NCBI GenBank assembly: GCA_004154925.1
Contig: QJNS01000149.1
Coordinates: 124,001-188,000, forward strand
Direction: 5' to 3'
Length of the DNA stretch: 64,000 nt
Source: Monosporascus cannonballus
Taxonomy: Eukaryota; Ascomycota; Sordariomycetes; Xylariales
Position 1 is the first letter of the stretch; each line of letters begins with the position of its first letter. The translations under genes were made by a program, and so were the position numbers. This document shows positions 35,901 to 49,040 of this stretch, one piece after another. Below the pieces are notes generated by a model, which worked only from the letters and a program-made list of their open reading frames with translations, ran no database searches and had not been told where the DNA came from.

Positions 35901-36750
35901 TAATTATTTTATTAAAGTTTCGAATAAACCTTTTGTAATAATTGGCGAATTTAAAAAATATTTGTATTTCCTTAATTGTTATTAACGTTTGTTATTTTAT
36001 AATTGCAGCGACTTTCTTAGGGTTTATCCTGATATATTCTGTGGTAATAATATATCCCAGATATTTTACTTCCTATATATAGAACTGATTTTTTCTGCGT
36101 TAATAAGTAATTTTGCGTCCTGTAAAGCTTAAAAAACCTTATGAACGTATTCCGCGTATATTTCTTCCGTTTCCGAGAAAATAAGAATGTCGTCGAGATG
36201 GCAAACGACGAAAATATTAAGGTATTTTGGTAATACGTAATTAATTATTTGCTGGAAAATTGCTGGTACGTTTATAAATCCAATTGGTATAACCAAATAC
36301 CTAAATAATCCGTATTTCGTCCTAAAGGCTATTTTTTATTTATATTTTTTCTTAATCCTAATAAAGTTATATTTATCTTTAAGATTAAATACTATAAACC
36401 ATTTGGTTCCGTAAAATCAATTTTTTATTTCCGTAATTAAGGGTAATAATATTTGATTTTTAACATTAATATGGTTCAGTTATTAGTAATTAATTATAAA
36501 TTGCAATTTTCTCTTCTTTTTAAGTACGAAAAATATCGGGTATCTTACTGGTAATTTCGAAAATGGAATCCATTTTTTCTATAGCCGATTTTCCAGGTAT
36601 TTTTTAAAAATACGTAACTTATTTTTATTAAAGTTATAAATAAGGTAAAACTTTATCGAAAATCCTTTTTTAAGGTTTATTTTATAATTCCATTCGTTAT
36701 ATTCTGGTAATTTCGTGTTAAGTTTTTTTCTAAAAAGCTGTTCGTATCTA
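35901..36750 (-). pseudogene. element C reverse transcriptase relic
   Basis: Minus strand reads VVCHLDDILIFSETEE, then YAEYVHKVF, stop, ALQDAKLLINAEK near 36.22-36.1 kb. HLDD stands for the catalytic YLDD/YVDD box, so the catalytic Asp pair is still present in this copy, although stops elsewhere disable the protein. Confidence 0.8.
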
Positions 36751-39290
36751 TGGTATTATGGTAGCATATTAATTAAATTTTTTAATTTCTTAGGTTGTTG
36801 TTTTTGTTATTTTAAATTATTATTTAGTTATTTTAATTTTGCTTTAGTAATAATAACGATACGTCGTATTTTTCTTTAATACCCGTTTTCCTTTTTATAT
36901 CTTGTTTTTTTAGGTGGTAAAGTATTTGTCGTATTTTTATGTCCGTGTTCGTTATTATTATCGATCGAATATTAAAATTTTAATTTTTTTTTGTTTATTA
37001 ATAAGATATAAGGCGAACCTTACCTAGCTAATTCCGCCATTAATTATAATTCCGTATTAACGTATTTATGGTAATCTTAAAATTATATCGTAATTCCTAA
37101 GTAAAACGATGTCGAAATTAACCGTTTACTATCGTTTTTGGATAAGAATTTCGAAGTAATTAATTTCGCATATAACTTTTCCGTTATTATAAGCGAATTC
37201 CTAACTTTCGGCATTCGTTGTTATATAAGGTTTTAATTTATATCCTTATAGCAATTTGAATTTATTAATTGATTTTAATATAATATAATTTCCGCCTAAA
37301 GCTCCGTAATCCACCATTGCGGTGTACCAATGCGTTCCGATTCGTATGTTTAAAGTAATAAGGTTATTAACGTTTCTTATTATCGCGTTTAAAGCTTTTT
37401 TTAAAAGTTCTCTTTAATTCTTTTAGGTTTTGTTATTTTGCGGCTCTTTTATAAGTAAACTTTTTTTTTAATTCCTATTCGAATTTATTAAGCTTTGTTT
37501 ATATTTTTTCGTTTAATACGTTAAGTTATTATATTTGTCGTTATTATCGGCGTATTGTTTTTTTAAGCCGTATTAATTATTTTTAATTCTTTTGCAATTT
37601 TTTTTCTTATTAAATAAATTATTTTTTTATATTTTCGACTGCATTTTATTATCCGTTATTTTGGTTATCTTTCTAGAAATATTTGGTAAATTAACGTATT
37701 TTTTTCTTAATAGCTTTTTTTGGGGGATCTGCAGTAAATATTAATTGAAAATGGAAATCCGTAATAACCTTTTAATAATACTTTTTTACCGTACGTTAAA
37801 TTAATTCCTTTTCTGTTTAATGGTTGTATTATTTATAATAATAAAAAGGGTCTTTTTACGGACATTATTTCCCTTTAAACTAGTTTTTTATTTCGGCTAA
37901 CTGCCGGATATTTTCTGGGATTATGGTTCGAAGTTATCGATATTATTACTTATTATTTTTATTATGCCCGGTACGGTTTGGAAAATCGAATCCTTTATAA
38001 TATATGCTGGTAATTCGTATATAGATATATTATTTCCATTTTTCGTAATCGGGGTATTCTCGTCGTCGACAATATATAACGTATATTTTGCTGTATCGAT
38101 CAAGGGTTCCGGGACAAACTTTTTCTGTTTAATTCTGATATTTACGTAATTATTTTTATAATGTTTCTTATTATATTCATAATGCCTATTAAGCCAGCTT
38201 TTTAGTTTTTTGCATTTTTCGTTAAATTTCTTATCGTAATAATTCTTATTAGACCTTTTGCTTAAGGCCTTATATATATTTGGCTTAAATCATGTTAATA
38301 GTTTTATTATTATTTTCTTAGTTATTTCTGGACTGTTTTTCCGGTATAGGGGTCCAGTTATTTTATCGTGGCTTTTTGGGTTTCTTATATTTGTAAGCTT
38401 TGTATCTCGTTTTGCCATAATTAAAGCATTTAATCTGGTTCCAATCTTATTTATGGGTAGCGCCAAATTCCATAGGTTTTGGTACCGTTCCGTAAAAAGT
38501 AAGGGGTACGTTTCGTTTTTTCCTTTAATTAAACTTATTATATCTTAAACGTAAAGCATATTATCTTTTTTTTGTCTTTTTTCAAATTATCGATTGTTAA
38601 TCTTAATTATTTTTGTAATATACCGGTCCAGGGTAATTAATCGTTTAATTCGAATAATTTTATTTTTATATTATTTTTGAACCCTTTATAAAATATATCG
38701 ATAAGGGTATCGGCTTTATTATCTCCTTATCCGGCCTTAGCCGTAAAATTCTTAAAGATTATAACGTATTTGGACGCGGGTCCTTTTTGTCGGAATTGCA
38801 AAAGTTATTAGGCCGCTCATTATTTTTATCTGGATTGCCGAAATTATCGCGCATTTTGTTTTCGAAATTTGTATAAATTAAGAAAATCTTATTAATAAAT
38901 TTTATTTATTTATTTTTTTTACTTTTAAGAAATTTCTTATAATGGGTTCAAATTAATTTGCCGCATTTTTTATTAGGCATATTCCTATTATTAAGACCAT
39001 ATCCGCTGGGTTATTAAGGTTTAAAAAGCGAAGGTAAATTTATGCCTAAATCAGGAAAATCTAAGGGTTACTTTTTTTATCGTAAGGTTCTGGTTTTTTC
39101 GGCTTTATACGAACGAAAAAAAATTAGGCAAATAACGTAGCGCTAAGTTGTTAAACTTCTTTTTTTAATTTACGAATTTGAGCTTAAAGTTGTTAAATAA
39201 GGGTTTCTTAAATGCTGGTCGATATTTTAACAATATTAAGTATTGGGCAAAATTTGACGGTATTATTAAATAAAAATTTGTAATATGTAA
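36751..39290 (-). pseudogene. element C gag-protease region
   Basis: A minus-strand frame at 38103-37921 reads MIDTAKYTLYIVDDENTPIT and continues to NNIDNFEP. It is the counterpart of a segment in element E (about 46.83-47.0 kb) that follows the gag zinc knuckle. The rest is strongly eroded, with the gag start expected near 39.2 kb. Confidence 0.55.
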
Positions 39291-39295
39291 CGAAC

Positions 39296-39673
39296 TATAA
39301 GGTTTAACCAATTATTAAACCTTAAGTCGACGGGTTTATATTAATAGGAATATCGTAAGAATCTAAGTAATGGATATAATAATCGTATTATGTTTCGTAA
39401 TGTCAAAGGTACCTTAAATAACGATATTATATTACAAATTAAAACTATCTAAATTATGGAATTAATAAACGTATATATCTTTCTTTTTTAGCTGGATCAC
39501 CACCAGTAAGTTAGTGATCCGGCTTACTGGCTTACCACCAATGAGTTAGTAATCCGGTTTACTGGTTTACCACCAGTGAGTTGGTGATCTATCACGTGAC
39601 CTGATCCACATAGTTTTCTTGGCCTTCTCCGTTGCGACCGTTTCTGGAGGCCGTGGCTTGTCAGGTCGTAATA
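39296..39673 (-). repeat. element C 5' LTR
   Basis: 378 bp, starts TGTAACGAACTATAAGG. It has three 36-bp units (39491-39600). The right part keeps near-original sequence, for example TATCACGTGACCTGATCCAC, while the left part is strongly transition-mutated, the reverse of the other LTR. Confidence 0.85.
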
Positions 39674-39678
39674 TTCAG
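39674..39678. repeat. target site duplication TTCAG, right of element C
   Basis: TTCAG following the LTR end; equal to 32912-32916. Confidence 0.8.
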
Positions 39679-41054
39679 GTATTTTAATAATAATCTCCGG
39701 TATTTTTATACCCATCCTCTGGTTCCGTTTATGGCCGGCTTTCAGGAACTAATGAAATTACTTAAAAATAATTCGTTATTAATCTCGTTTTCGTACTTAA
39801 GTTCAGATAATCGGTAATAATTAATAATACTCGACATTAAACTTTGATCTTTTTAGCCAGCAAGAAATTCCGGAACGGATAATAACCCTTATTATGTTAT
39901 AATCTTTAATAACTTCGATAACCTTTTAGGAAACCGGCTAAATTCTAATAAAGTTTATTAATTAAAAATAATAGTTTATGGTTAGCATAATTTAATAACT
40001 GAAAGTTGTTATTCGAATACGTAAACATAAAGAAATTTAAAGTATTTAATATTTTCGTCCATATTTTCTAAGTTTTTCACAGTCGTAATAAAAATATCGT
40101 CCTTTTTCTTTTATTTACGTAAACCCGTTTTTTCTAATCGACATATTGCTGGCGGTAAATACCAAGCTTAATCGTTTTTAAGTTTACGATTAATACCTTT
40201 ATTATTAACTTTTACCGCTGAAATACTTTATTAATTAATACCAGCAAATCTAAAAAAATACTTTCAAATTAAACATATCCAAATGCCGGCCTATTAAGGC
40301 GAAAATATTTCAAAGAATATTATTTAATAAGTCGGTCCCATTTCCCCAATTATATTAAAAAATATTAATTCCTTTTCGAATTTTTTTCATAAATGAAATT
40401 ATAGGCGTCATAACCCTATTCCTTTTTTTGCTTACAATAATAGTTCATTTTATATCGTTATCTATAATAGCATTATATCAACTTTTAATCTATTTTAAAT
40501 CTGTATAAATACGTCGTTAATAATATATTTTCGTCTTTATAATTTCAATAAATCTGTTCTTGACAATTCATCCCAATTAATTATAATTAATTAATTTTTG
40601 ATCTTAATTAACATATCCTTGTCGTTCAATTTCCAAATATCCGAATTCCGTTTTTATTAAATAAGATATTTCAAAAAGTACGTCATATTCTGAATTATAC
40701 CGTCGGTTTAAAACGTAAGTAATTAATTCATTTCTTTAAACCTATATATCTCTAGGTATATAATCCTCCGAAATCGGTTAATTAAAAACTTTTCTCAGAA
40801 CAAGGTTTCGTAAACTCTTAAGTCCTAAATATCTCCTTTAATTAATAATATACTAAAATCGCTTCGTCGTTATCGACCATTTATACCGTCGTAATTTTGT
40901 AAAGTACAATATGTATTCTTGCATTTCTATAGCCGTAACTGTAATTATTCACGTTTTTGATCAAAATCTTATCTCCTCCGAATATTAAGCGAAAAATTCG
41001 AAAATTACCTCGGCAGCTAAATAAAACCAGTTTTCTTTTCTTGGCAGCCAAATG
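39679..41054 (-). pseudogene. element A gag region, eroded
   Basis: Between the right LTR-like repeat and element C, where gag should begin on the minus strand. A few protein-like patches remain (for example MVDNDEAILVY near 40.88-40.85 kb, and a less mutated patch at 39.72-39.75 kb). No zinc knuckle is readable. Confidence 0.4.
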
Positions 41055-41315
41055 AATTAGGAAAAGGGAAATTGGTCCTGATTAATAGGAGTAAATAAGC
41101 TATATCACGATACGAAATGGGATTATCGAAATAAAGAACTTAATTCGATTATATCGATAATCTTAAATCTTAATAACTGAAATAGCTGAAAAATATATTG
41201 AATAATAATAATAACAAATAATGCTTAGAGGTTAAAACTATAGCGAAAAAGCACTGTTAAATATATATGTTACACCCGGACTTTCTGATTAGACGAGCCT
41301 GATTATAAGCGTAAC
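41055..41315 (-). repeat. element A 5' LTR-like repeat
   Basis: About 260 bp aligned with 15190-15440. Contains TGTTACACCCGGACTTTCTG at 41269-41288 and GCCTGATTATAAGCGTAAC at 41297-41315. Confidence 0.6.
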
Positions 41316-44300
41316 TCCCTGTTCTATTTTAATAATTAAATTTATTCCTGAATTTCTTATTATCTTGTTTATAATTCGTTTTATGAAATACGTAATTATC
41401 TTTAAATTCGTTCTTATTTTTAATATTAAGTTATTTCTTAAATTTAAGTTCGCTTTTATTTTCCCTTTCGTTTTTATTTTTATTATATAATATTTCATTT
41501 AATTCTCGCAGTTAATTTCTTATTTGGACGATTGTTTCAATAAAGCTTAATTTATAATTCTTTTCGTTACTCGTAATCTGGTTAAACATATCGATAAAAA
41601 ACAGTAATATTTTAAAATATTTGATTGAATAATATTTTAATTACATTGTAAATTATATTATTAAATCTAACGATATACGATTGAAATTTTAAAAACGAAA
41701 AATTCATAGACTACAAATAAGACATTTAATATATGAACAATAAAAACATAAAATATTAACAATAGAAACTTAATACGTTAAAAATGGGAATTTAATATAG
41801 GCGAAAACTTAAAAATAGGATTTAAATAAATTATATATGTAAAATATTATAACGAAATTATTTATTCTCTAAATTACTTACTTGTCACTTATTTTATTTC
41901 CGGTTTTTCGAATAAATTCTAAATTCCGTTATTAATTTTTTAAATTTTCCCGCACTTTATATAATTAATATATTTCCTTAATAAAGAAATCTATATTCTT
42001 ATTCAGTTATCTATTAAGTGATATTGTAATGGAGATTTTAATGAATTATAACAATATTCGATTTAATTATTTTGCAAATTTATCTGTTATTTTTATTATT
42101 ATTATTATTATTATTATCGTGATTAATATTATTATTGTTATTACTGATTTTATTTCTTTTAAACAATTTCAAATTTTGATGCCGAAAATTTAATTAATAT
42201 AAGTAATTAAATTATTTAATAAAAGTTGCCGTTTATAATTCGAATAATAATAACGACACAACTATTCCGATAACACCCGTTAATTACTTTTATTAAAGAA
42301 AAGTAAATTTCGAAATAAAATGTTTATTATCGCTAGATATAAAAAGAAGTTAAAGCATAAATTCGGCATTATTATTTTAAACGAAGAACTAAGTTATAAA
42401 TTATAAAATTAATATATTAATTAATACGATTTTAATCTTAAGAAATTATCGCGTTACATAAAGTTAAACAGTTTTTAAAACTATATATCTTATTAATTTT
42501 ATAATATTTCTTTAAGTTGATATTTCGGAAACTCTTATTTAATATATAACCGGGAAAGGATTTTGAAGTTTAACGATTTACGTTAAAAATATTATAGAAA
42601 ACAGCGGGAAATACATTAATTACTTTATTTATTAATAATATATATTATGAGATTTATACCAAAAGAACTATTATTTCTTTATAATATTTCGGTTTACTGA
42701 AATAGATTTAGGCTTTTTTTTAAAATATTACATAATACATATAACCTATTTGTATTGTATAATAAGGTAGTTATATTATTTTTTAAATTTTTAATTTTAT
42801 TAATAATGTGACAATAATTTTAATACTTATAATCAATTTTAAGTAAATCTTTTAATAAATAGAAACTTACTCTTTTTATGTAATATATATTAGTATAAGA
42901 TATAAATATATCATATTTCCGATAAAAAACGTGATAATTTTTGTATTAATTAATATTTTATTGCATTTAAATTAATATCGGTTTTCGAAAAAAATAAGAA
43001 TAATTTTTTTGTCTTAAACGTCATAAACAGGAAAACGCATTTTTAAATAATAAATATATTACGAAAATTCAAAATGGTAATGAAAAATTATTTAGTAAAA
43101 CTTTTAGGAGAAAGCCGTAAAAAATACCTAGTAAATATTACGAGTCAAAATTTGCCGCGATAAAGCGGTTTAAGATAAAAATTTATTTCGAATCGGATTG
43201 TATTATATCAAATAACGCTTATAAAAATATTATAAATATCGTTAATAATCTATTATAAGTTCAGCTTTTAATAAGCTATTAAATCTTTATTAATTATTTT
43301 TAATGGTTTATAAAATAAATATTTTAAATAATTTATAACTTGATATAATATTAATTTTAAATCAGAATTTTATATAAAAAAGTTATAAACGATATAGCTT
43401 AATTATTTTATAAATTCCTTAGTTTAAATATTAATTTTTATAGGTGCTCGTTAATAGAAATTATAAACTTATTTACGAAAAAAGTCCTTTAAAAATAAAT
43501 AAATCGCCTTATTATAATAGAATAATACGGCTTATTATTATTATTATTTCTTAACGTTCGAAAATATTTTAACGCTAATAATTAATAATATAACATATAT
43601 TATAGCCGAACAGGTTTAAATTATTAATATTTAATTCAGATAAATGTATTGATATATTGTAGATTATCGAAAAAGTAAATTGTTTTATTCATCTTTTGTA
43701 CCTTTTCAATTTAATATCTTATTTTCTATATATTTAATTAATATGTTTTAAATAGTTAGTCGTATATTTAAGCTTAATTTATATTTTAATTCGGTATTTT
43801 TATATACGGAATATTTTATCCGAATAATTACTATTTAAATCGTAAAATACACCAAACCAAAAACCTTTTTATTAAAATATAAAAATTATTATATTTTGAT
43901 AAAATAACGATAAACGGTAAATCACTTAATACGTAAATTAATTCGCATATTTGGTATTAATTTAATTTATAATATTAATTATATTATATTTACATTTATT
44001 AAGTTAAATATTTAAACACTTTTATAAATCTTATATTATAAAGCTAAATAGAGTTTTTATTATCTAGGTAATAAAAGTTTAACACCCTAAATTGAGTTAG
44101 ATATTTTTAGTTTTATTCGCAAAGAAAAATCAATAATATTTGAATTCTTTTTATTTTTTAGTATTTTTATAATTTTGCCGATATTAGTTTTTGAATACGA
44201 AAAACGAAAAACAAGTTTTCATTAATTTTATTAAATTTTACTTTTTCGATATTATAATTTAAAAAAATTATTTTTTCAAATAATAAATAAATTTGAATTA

Positions 44301-44748
44301 CCTTTTTAATTTTATAAATGTCGGTAAATAAACCATTCAATTATTTTATTAATATATTAATTTTTAGGTTAATACATCTTTTCGTTTTTATTCGAAATCT
44401 AAATTGTATTATTTTAATTATTTTTAACAGTATTTTCGTATTTTTAACTTACGATTATTAAAATTGTTAAAAAAAATTTAGGTTATAATACTCGTAAGTT
44501 TTGTAAGTTTTGTTTTTTCAGTCCGGTTTGGTTTTGAAATAATAATATAGTAACGCAATAATTCAAAAAAGCCGTTTTTTATTCGGTTTTTAAGAGAAAA
44601 ATAATATTAACAATAATATTAAGATATTTTCCGCAAGCTTTCGAATTACGTTTAAGGTATTCGTAAATATTTTTTTTCTAATTATATGTTTACCTAATTT
44701 ATAAAATATAATAAATTAAATACTTTAGCTAAATTTAGAAATTCGTAA
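41316..44748. other. RIP-degraded DNA, nothing identified
   Basis: AT-rich with stops in all frames. A short (ATT)n run lies near 42.09-42.12 kb. I found no LTR pair and no domain. If the inverted-repeat end near 45.1 kb belongs to a DNA transposon, its body may lie here. Confidence 0.6.
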
Positions 44749-44907
44749 TTGACTTTGCTTAATTTATAAAATAAAGCGATTATTACGGAAATTAATACAT
44801 AAATTAATAGATATTTTATAATAATATAATTGATTTCATTTAATTTATAAAATAAGGCGATTTTAACCTAAATTAATATATAAATTAATACGTATTTAAT
44901 AATAATT
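44749..44907. repeat. tandem repeat, two units of about 80 bp
   Basis: Copies at 44749-44829 and 44830-44907 share TTAATTTATAAAATAA(A/G)GCGAT and AAATTAATA(C/T)ATAAATTAATA. A weaker third copy may lie just to the left (from about 44690). AT-rich and without coding sense. Confidence 0.55.
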
Positions 44908-44974
44908 CTGCGTTTAAAATAACTCAGTTTTTTAATTCGTTATATTATAACATTATTATAATTTTTACCTAATG

Positions 44975-45110
44975 GATACTCGTAAGTGGTTAGTTCTTAA
45001 GTGGGTAGTCGTGGGTATTTTTGAAAAAATGTCAAGATTACCCACCGTTACCCATTCACGGTCGTAGGTAGTCCGTGAGTACTCATTGAGTACCCATTGC
45101 AAACCCTAGT
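44975..45110. repeat. possible hAT-type transposon terminus
   Basis: Ends in TACCCATTGCAAACCCTAG; its complement CTAGGGTTTGCAATGGGTA resembles hAT ends, which typically start CAGGGxTTGC. The next 120 bases hold many GGGTA/TACCC motifs in both directions, like subterminal transposase sites. The opposite end was not found and the sequence is much less AT-rich than its surroundings. Confidence 0.4.
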
Positions 45111-45121
45111 ATGAATCGTCG

Positions 45122-45472
45122 TGTTATAACCTGACAGGTTGCGGCCTCGGGAAACGGTCGCAATAGGAAAATGACTAAGCCATGTGGGTCGAGTCACGTG
45201 ATGGCTCGACAGGATCGATCGTAAAGCCTATAAAGCCAGGTTCGACAGGATAGAAAAAATCAATATATATATATTTGTTATTTCCATAATTTAAATAACT
45301 TTAACTTATAACAAATTACTTATTAATACTAATCGTTTATAATACGTTTTTGCAACTTTGATGTTAAAAAACTTAATAAGTTATTTTATTATTATAAAGT
45401 CCAATAATATTCCTGCTAATATAAACCCGTATAACTAAGGTTTAATGGTTAGTTAAATCCCTAACGGTTATA
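45122..45472 (+). repeat. element E 5' LTR
   Basis: Starts TGTTATAACCTGACAGG, the complement of the element D LTR end. It carries about one unit of the 36-bp repeat (GATCGATCGTAAAGCC...). The first 130 bases are nearly free of RIP-type change; the rest is AT-rich. Confidence 0.8.
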
Positions 45473-45593
45473 TATTGTAACCTTTTAGTTACTAATACCG
45501 TTAAAGTTTGAGTAATATCGATTAACGCTATATTTATTAGCAAGCAGCACGAACAGCCCATTTACCAGGTCTCTGGTTACTCGGACAATAAAA

Positions 45594-47100
45594 TGGAATC
45601 CGAAAAGGAAAAAAAAAAGCCTCGTTTTTCTCGCGAAAAAGTTCTCCGATGTCTGGATATTATAAACGAACGCATTTTTCAGCTTGAAAAAGATAATAAT
45701 AATTTTATGACGTCTTTTTAAGCCGCCCATAAAAAGCTTTAAAAAAAGCTCTCGAAATCGAGAAGTTTTTTCGAATAAGCTAGGTTATTTAGCTGAATTC
45801 CACTAAGGAACAAGAAAAAATGCTTAAATCTTTTAAACAGGAATTTTTTAACGGAATTTCGACCAAGCTATAACTGTTTTTAACTTAATGCCGAATATAT
45901 TTCGAGTATTTTCTTATTTAATTAATTACGCCTATTATACGAATTAAATTCGTAATTAGATAATTTACCGAAAAAGAAGTTATTTAATTTTAATCTGTAA
46001 TAAGAAAATATATTATTTTGCTAATTAAAAAACGAAATATAAAAATAATACGAATTTATACCGATTATAAATAATTCGAATAAGTATTAACGAAAACTTT
46101 CGGAATAATAAACGAAAAAACAAAAGTTAAAATATAAATCTAATAATTACGATAAAAAGGATTAATATCCAATTACGGCAATACGTTAATTCAGTTAGCA
46201 GCTTAACTAAATTAAAAATAAAAAAGATTAATAACCAAGTTTTTCGACGGCCTAAAAAAATGCAAAAGGAGCTTTTCAAATTCGATCGGCCTAATTATAT
46301 GGCGGATTATATCGTTATAATAATTAACATTAACGATCGACAATACGTATAATGTATTGAAGGTACCAAAAGAAAATATAATAATAAATCTTAATATATA
46401 ATTAATATCAACGCTTTTCGACGAAGTAACATTTCTTACGGTATAAAATTAAAACTTATGGAATTAGAAGTTATTTATAAGAAGAATTAAAGCCAAACCA
46501 AATATTATAATTATAATAAAATAAGACATAAGATAATATGGTATAAAGTGCTTAAAAAGCCTCGTTAAAACGATTAAAACCAGTATATAAAGAATAACTT
46601 GAAAAAAATTAGAAAAACGGAAGTAAATCTATTAACATAATTCAGCCTAAAGATATGCCAGGTTCCTTATGTCGAAAGGTCTAATAAGGACCATTACGGT
46701 AAGAAATTCGACGAAAAATATAAAAAGCCAAAAAGCTGGCTTAATAAATATCGTAAGCATAACAAGAAGCATTATAAAGGTAATTACGCAAATATAAAAA
46801 TTAGATAGAAAAAGTGTATCCCGGAACCCTTGATCGATACGACAGAATATATGCCATATATTGTCGATGACGAGAATATCCCGATTACGAAAAAAAGAAA
46901 TAATATATTTACGGACGAATTATCCGTATGTATTATGAAAAATTCGATTTTTTAAACCGTACTGGAAATAACAAAAACAATAAATAATGGTATCGATAAT
47001 TTCGATTTATAGCCCCAGAAAATCTTTAATAACTGGCCGAAGAAAATAGTTGGCCTGAAAAAAGGTAATGCCCGTAAAAGGACTTTTTTTATTATTATTA
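45594..47100 (+). pseudogene. element E gag relic with zinc knuckle
   Basis: ATG at 45594 opens MESEKEKKKPRFSREKVLRC and continues for 43 codons without a stop, then shifts frame in an A-rich run and goes on with EQEKMLKSFKQEFFNGISTK. A CCHC zinc knuckle is traceable at 46503-46541 as Y-Y-N-Y-N-K-I-R-H-K, in which the Cys codons TGT have become TAT and Gly has become Arg, exactly the G-to-A changes of RIP. The following patch PLIDTTEYMPYIVDDENIPI is shared with element C. Confidence 0.7.
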
Positions 47101-47599
47101 TTAATATAAATACCGAATAAAAAAGGATTTAATTTAGCGCATAATAAAAGAATATTACTAGAAAGTTATTACGGATTTTTATATTCAATTAATATTTATT
47201 ATAAACCTTTACAAAAAAATGGTATTAAGAATAAAATGTATTAATTTATAAGAAAGTTTTGGAATAATAATTAGGACGATATATAATTAGATATAATTGC
47301 AAATATAAGAAAACAATTTATTCGTTAAAGAAACAAATTATAAAACAATTAAAAATAATTAATATACCTTAAAGGAATAATACGCCGGTAATTACGAAAG
47401 ATATAGTAACTTAACGCGTTAAATAAAAAAATATAAATAAAGCTTAACAAATTCGAATAAAAATTTTAAAAAATGGTTATTTATAAAAAAGCTATAAAAT
47501 ACCAAAATTTAAAGGAATTAAAAAGAATTTCTAAAAAAAAGTTTTAACTACGATAATAAAAAACGTTAATAATTTTATTATTTTGGATATACAAATCAA

Positions 47600-47960
47600 A
47601 ACGTATTGATATATTATAATAATAAATTACGGAAGTTTAAGCGGAAATTATATTACATCAAATATAATTAATAAATGTAAATTATTATAAAGATATAAGT
47701 TAAAACCTTATATAACGACAAATATCGAAAGTTAGGAATTCGCTTACGATAACGGAAAAGTCATACGCGAAATTAATTATTTTGAAATTTTTATATAAGG
47801 ACGATATTAAGGAGTTAATTTCGATATTATTTTATTTGAGAAATACGATATAATGTTAGGATTATTATAGATATGCCAGTACGGAATTCTAATTAATAAC
47901 GAGATTGGCCAGATAAGGTTTATTTTATATCTTATTAACGGATGAAAAAAGAAATTTAAG
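47600..47960 (+). pseudogene. element E aspartic protease relic
   Basis: Plus-strand frame with VIREINYFEIFI followed by VNFDIILFEKYDIMLGLL-stop-ICQYG. The end matches the xDxILGxPWL motif that closes retropepsin domains, with the Trp codon turned into a stop. The catalytic DTG/DSG is not readable. Confidence 0.6.
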
Positions 47961-48279
47961 ATCTTAATATTTAATCGATAATAACGACAAATACAAGTAT
48001 AAGAATACGACAGAAACCTTATTACCTAAAAAAATAAAATATAAGAAAAAAAACGGGCATCACAAAAAATACGACGTATTATTGTTATTATTAAAGCGAA
48101 ATTGAAGTAATTAAATAACGATTTAAAATAATAATAACCTTAAAAGTTAAAAAGTTTAATTAATATATTACTATAATACTCTAAATACGAACAGCTTTTT
48201 AAAAAGAAGCTTAATACGAAATTATTAGAACATAACGAATAAGATTATAAGATAGTTTTTAAGAAAAGATTTTCGACAA

Positions 48280-49040
48280 AATTTTACCCCATTTACAATT
48301 TTAACGAAAACGAGTTATATATTTTTAAAGAATATCTAAAAGATCCGTTATAAAAAAAGTAAATTCGACCTTCGAAGTTACTAATGAGGTACTTTATATT
48401 TTTCGTGTCTAAAAAAAAATAAAAAATTACGATATATAATTAATTATCGATATTTAAACGATATTATTATTAAAAATCGAATAATATTACTTTTAATTAC
48501 ATAAGTAGAAAACCGATTTTACGGAACTAAATAGTTTACAGTATTTTATTTTAAAAATAAATATAATTTTATTAAGATCAAAAATGGATATCAATAAAAA
48601 ATAGTTTTTAGAACGAAATACGAATTATTTAAGTATTTGATTATATTAATAGGATTTACGAATATATTAATAACCTTTTAACGGATAATAAACTATATAT
48701 TACGAAAATACCTTAATATATTTGTTATATATTATTTCGATAATACTTTTATTTTCTTAAAAACAAAAAACATAAGTAAGATATGCTTATTAAGTTTTCT
48801 AAATTTAACAAAACGCAAAATTATTTATTAATGCAAAAAGAAATTAATTTTATAAATAACAAGTAAAATATCTAGGATATATTATTATCCTAAAATATAT
48901 CAAGATAAATTTTAAAAACTTTGTTGTAGTTATAAAATGATAAACGTTAATAATAATTAAGGAGGTACAGGTATTTCTTAAATATATTTAATTGTTATAA
49001 AAAGTTTATTCGAAATTTTAATAAAATAATTATATCTTTA
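48280..49040 (+). pseudogene. element E reverse transcriptase relic
   Basis: Starts FPIYNFNENELYIFKEYLKD (counterpart of G-P-I-Y-x-L-N-E-x-E-L) and includes IRPSKLLMRYFIFFVSKKK, then INRIYEYINNLLTDNKLYI and further polar sequence. Order and motifs are those of the gypsy RT. Many stops. Confidence 0.65.

Larger units (their letters stand above)
32917..39673 (-). mobile_element. element C: chromodomain Ty3/gypsy retrotransposon
   Basis: 6,757 bp with LTRs of 422 bp (left) and 378 bp (right), both starting TGT(A/G)ACGA, and a TTCAG target duplication on both sides. Coding is on the minus strand. Readable parts are a gag-end segment (38.1-37.9 kb), the RT active site (36.2 kb), and a chromodomain (34.08-33.98 kb). 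It is inserted in element A, and belongs to the same group as D and E: internal sequence and parts of the LTR are shared. Inactive because of many stops. Confidence 0.88.
15190..41315 (-). mobile_element. element A: old minus-strand Ty3/gypsy retrotransposon, interrupted twice
   Basis: Two direct repeats of about 250 bp (15190-15440 and 41055-41315) share blocks such as CCCGGACTTTCTGATTA and CTGATTATAAGCGTAA. Between them the minus strand carries a gag-like region (about 41.0-39.7 kb), the pol segment before RT (29.94 and 22.04 kb), reverse transcriptase (about 21.7-21.2 kb) and integrase (about 19.9-19.5 kb), in gypsy order. Elements C and B are inserted into it with target duplications. Without them A is about 11.6 kb, longer than usual, because 4 kb between integrase and the 3' repeat is not explained by known domains. 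The LTR ends are not sharply defined and no target duplication was found for A, so the outer limits are approximate. Confidence 0.6.

Noticed and set aside
15190..41315. Treating the 15.2 and 41.1 kb repeats as the LTRs of one 26-kb giant element
   Set aside because: Two complete elements with target duplications (B and C) account for 14.6 kb of the length, so this is nesting; the large size is not an original trait.
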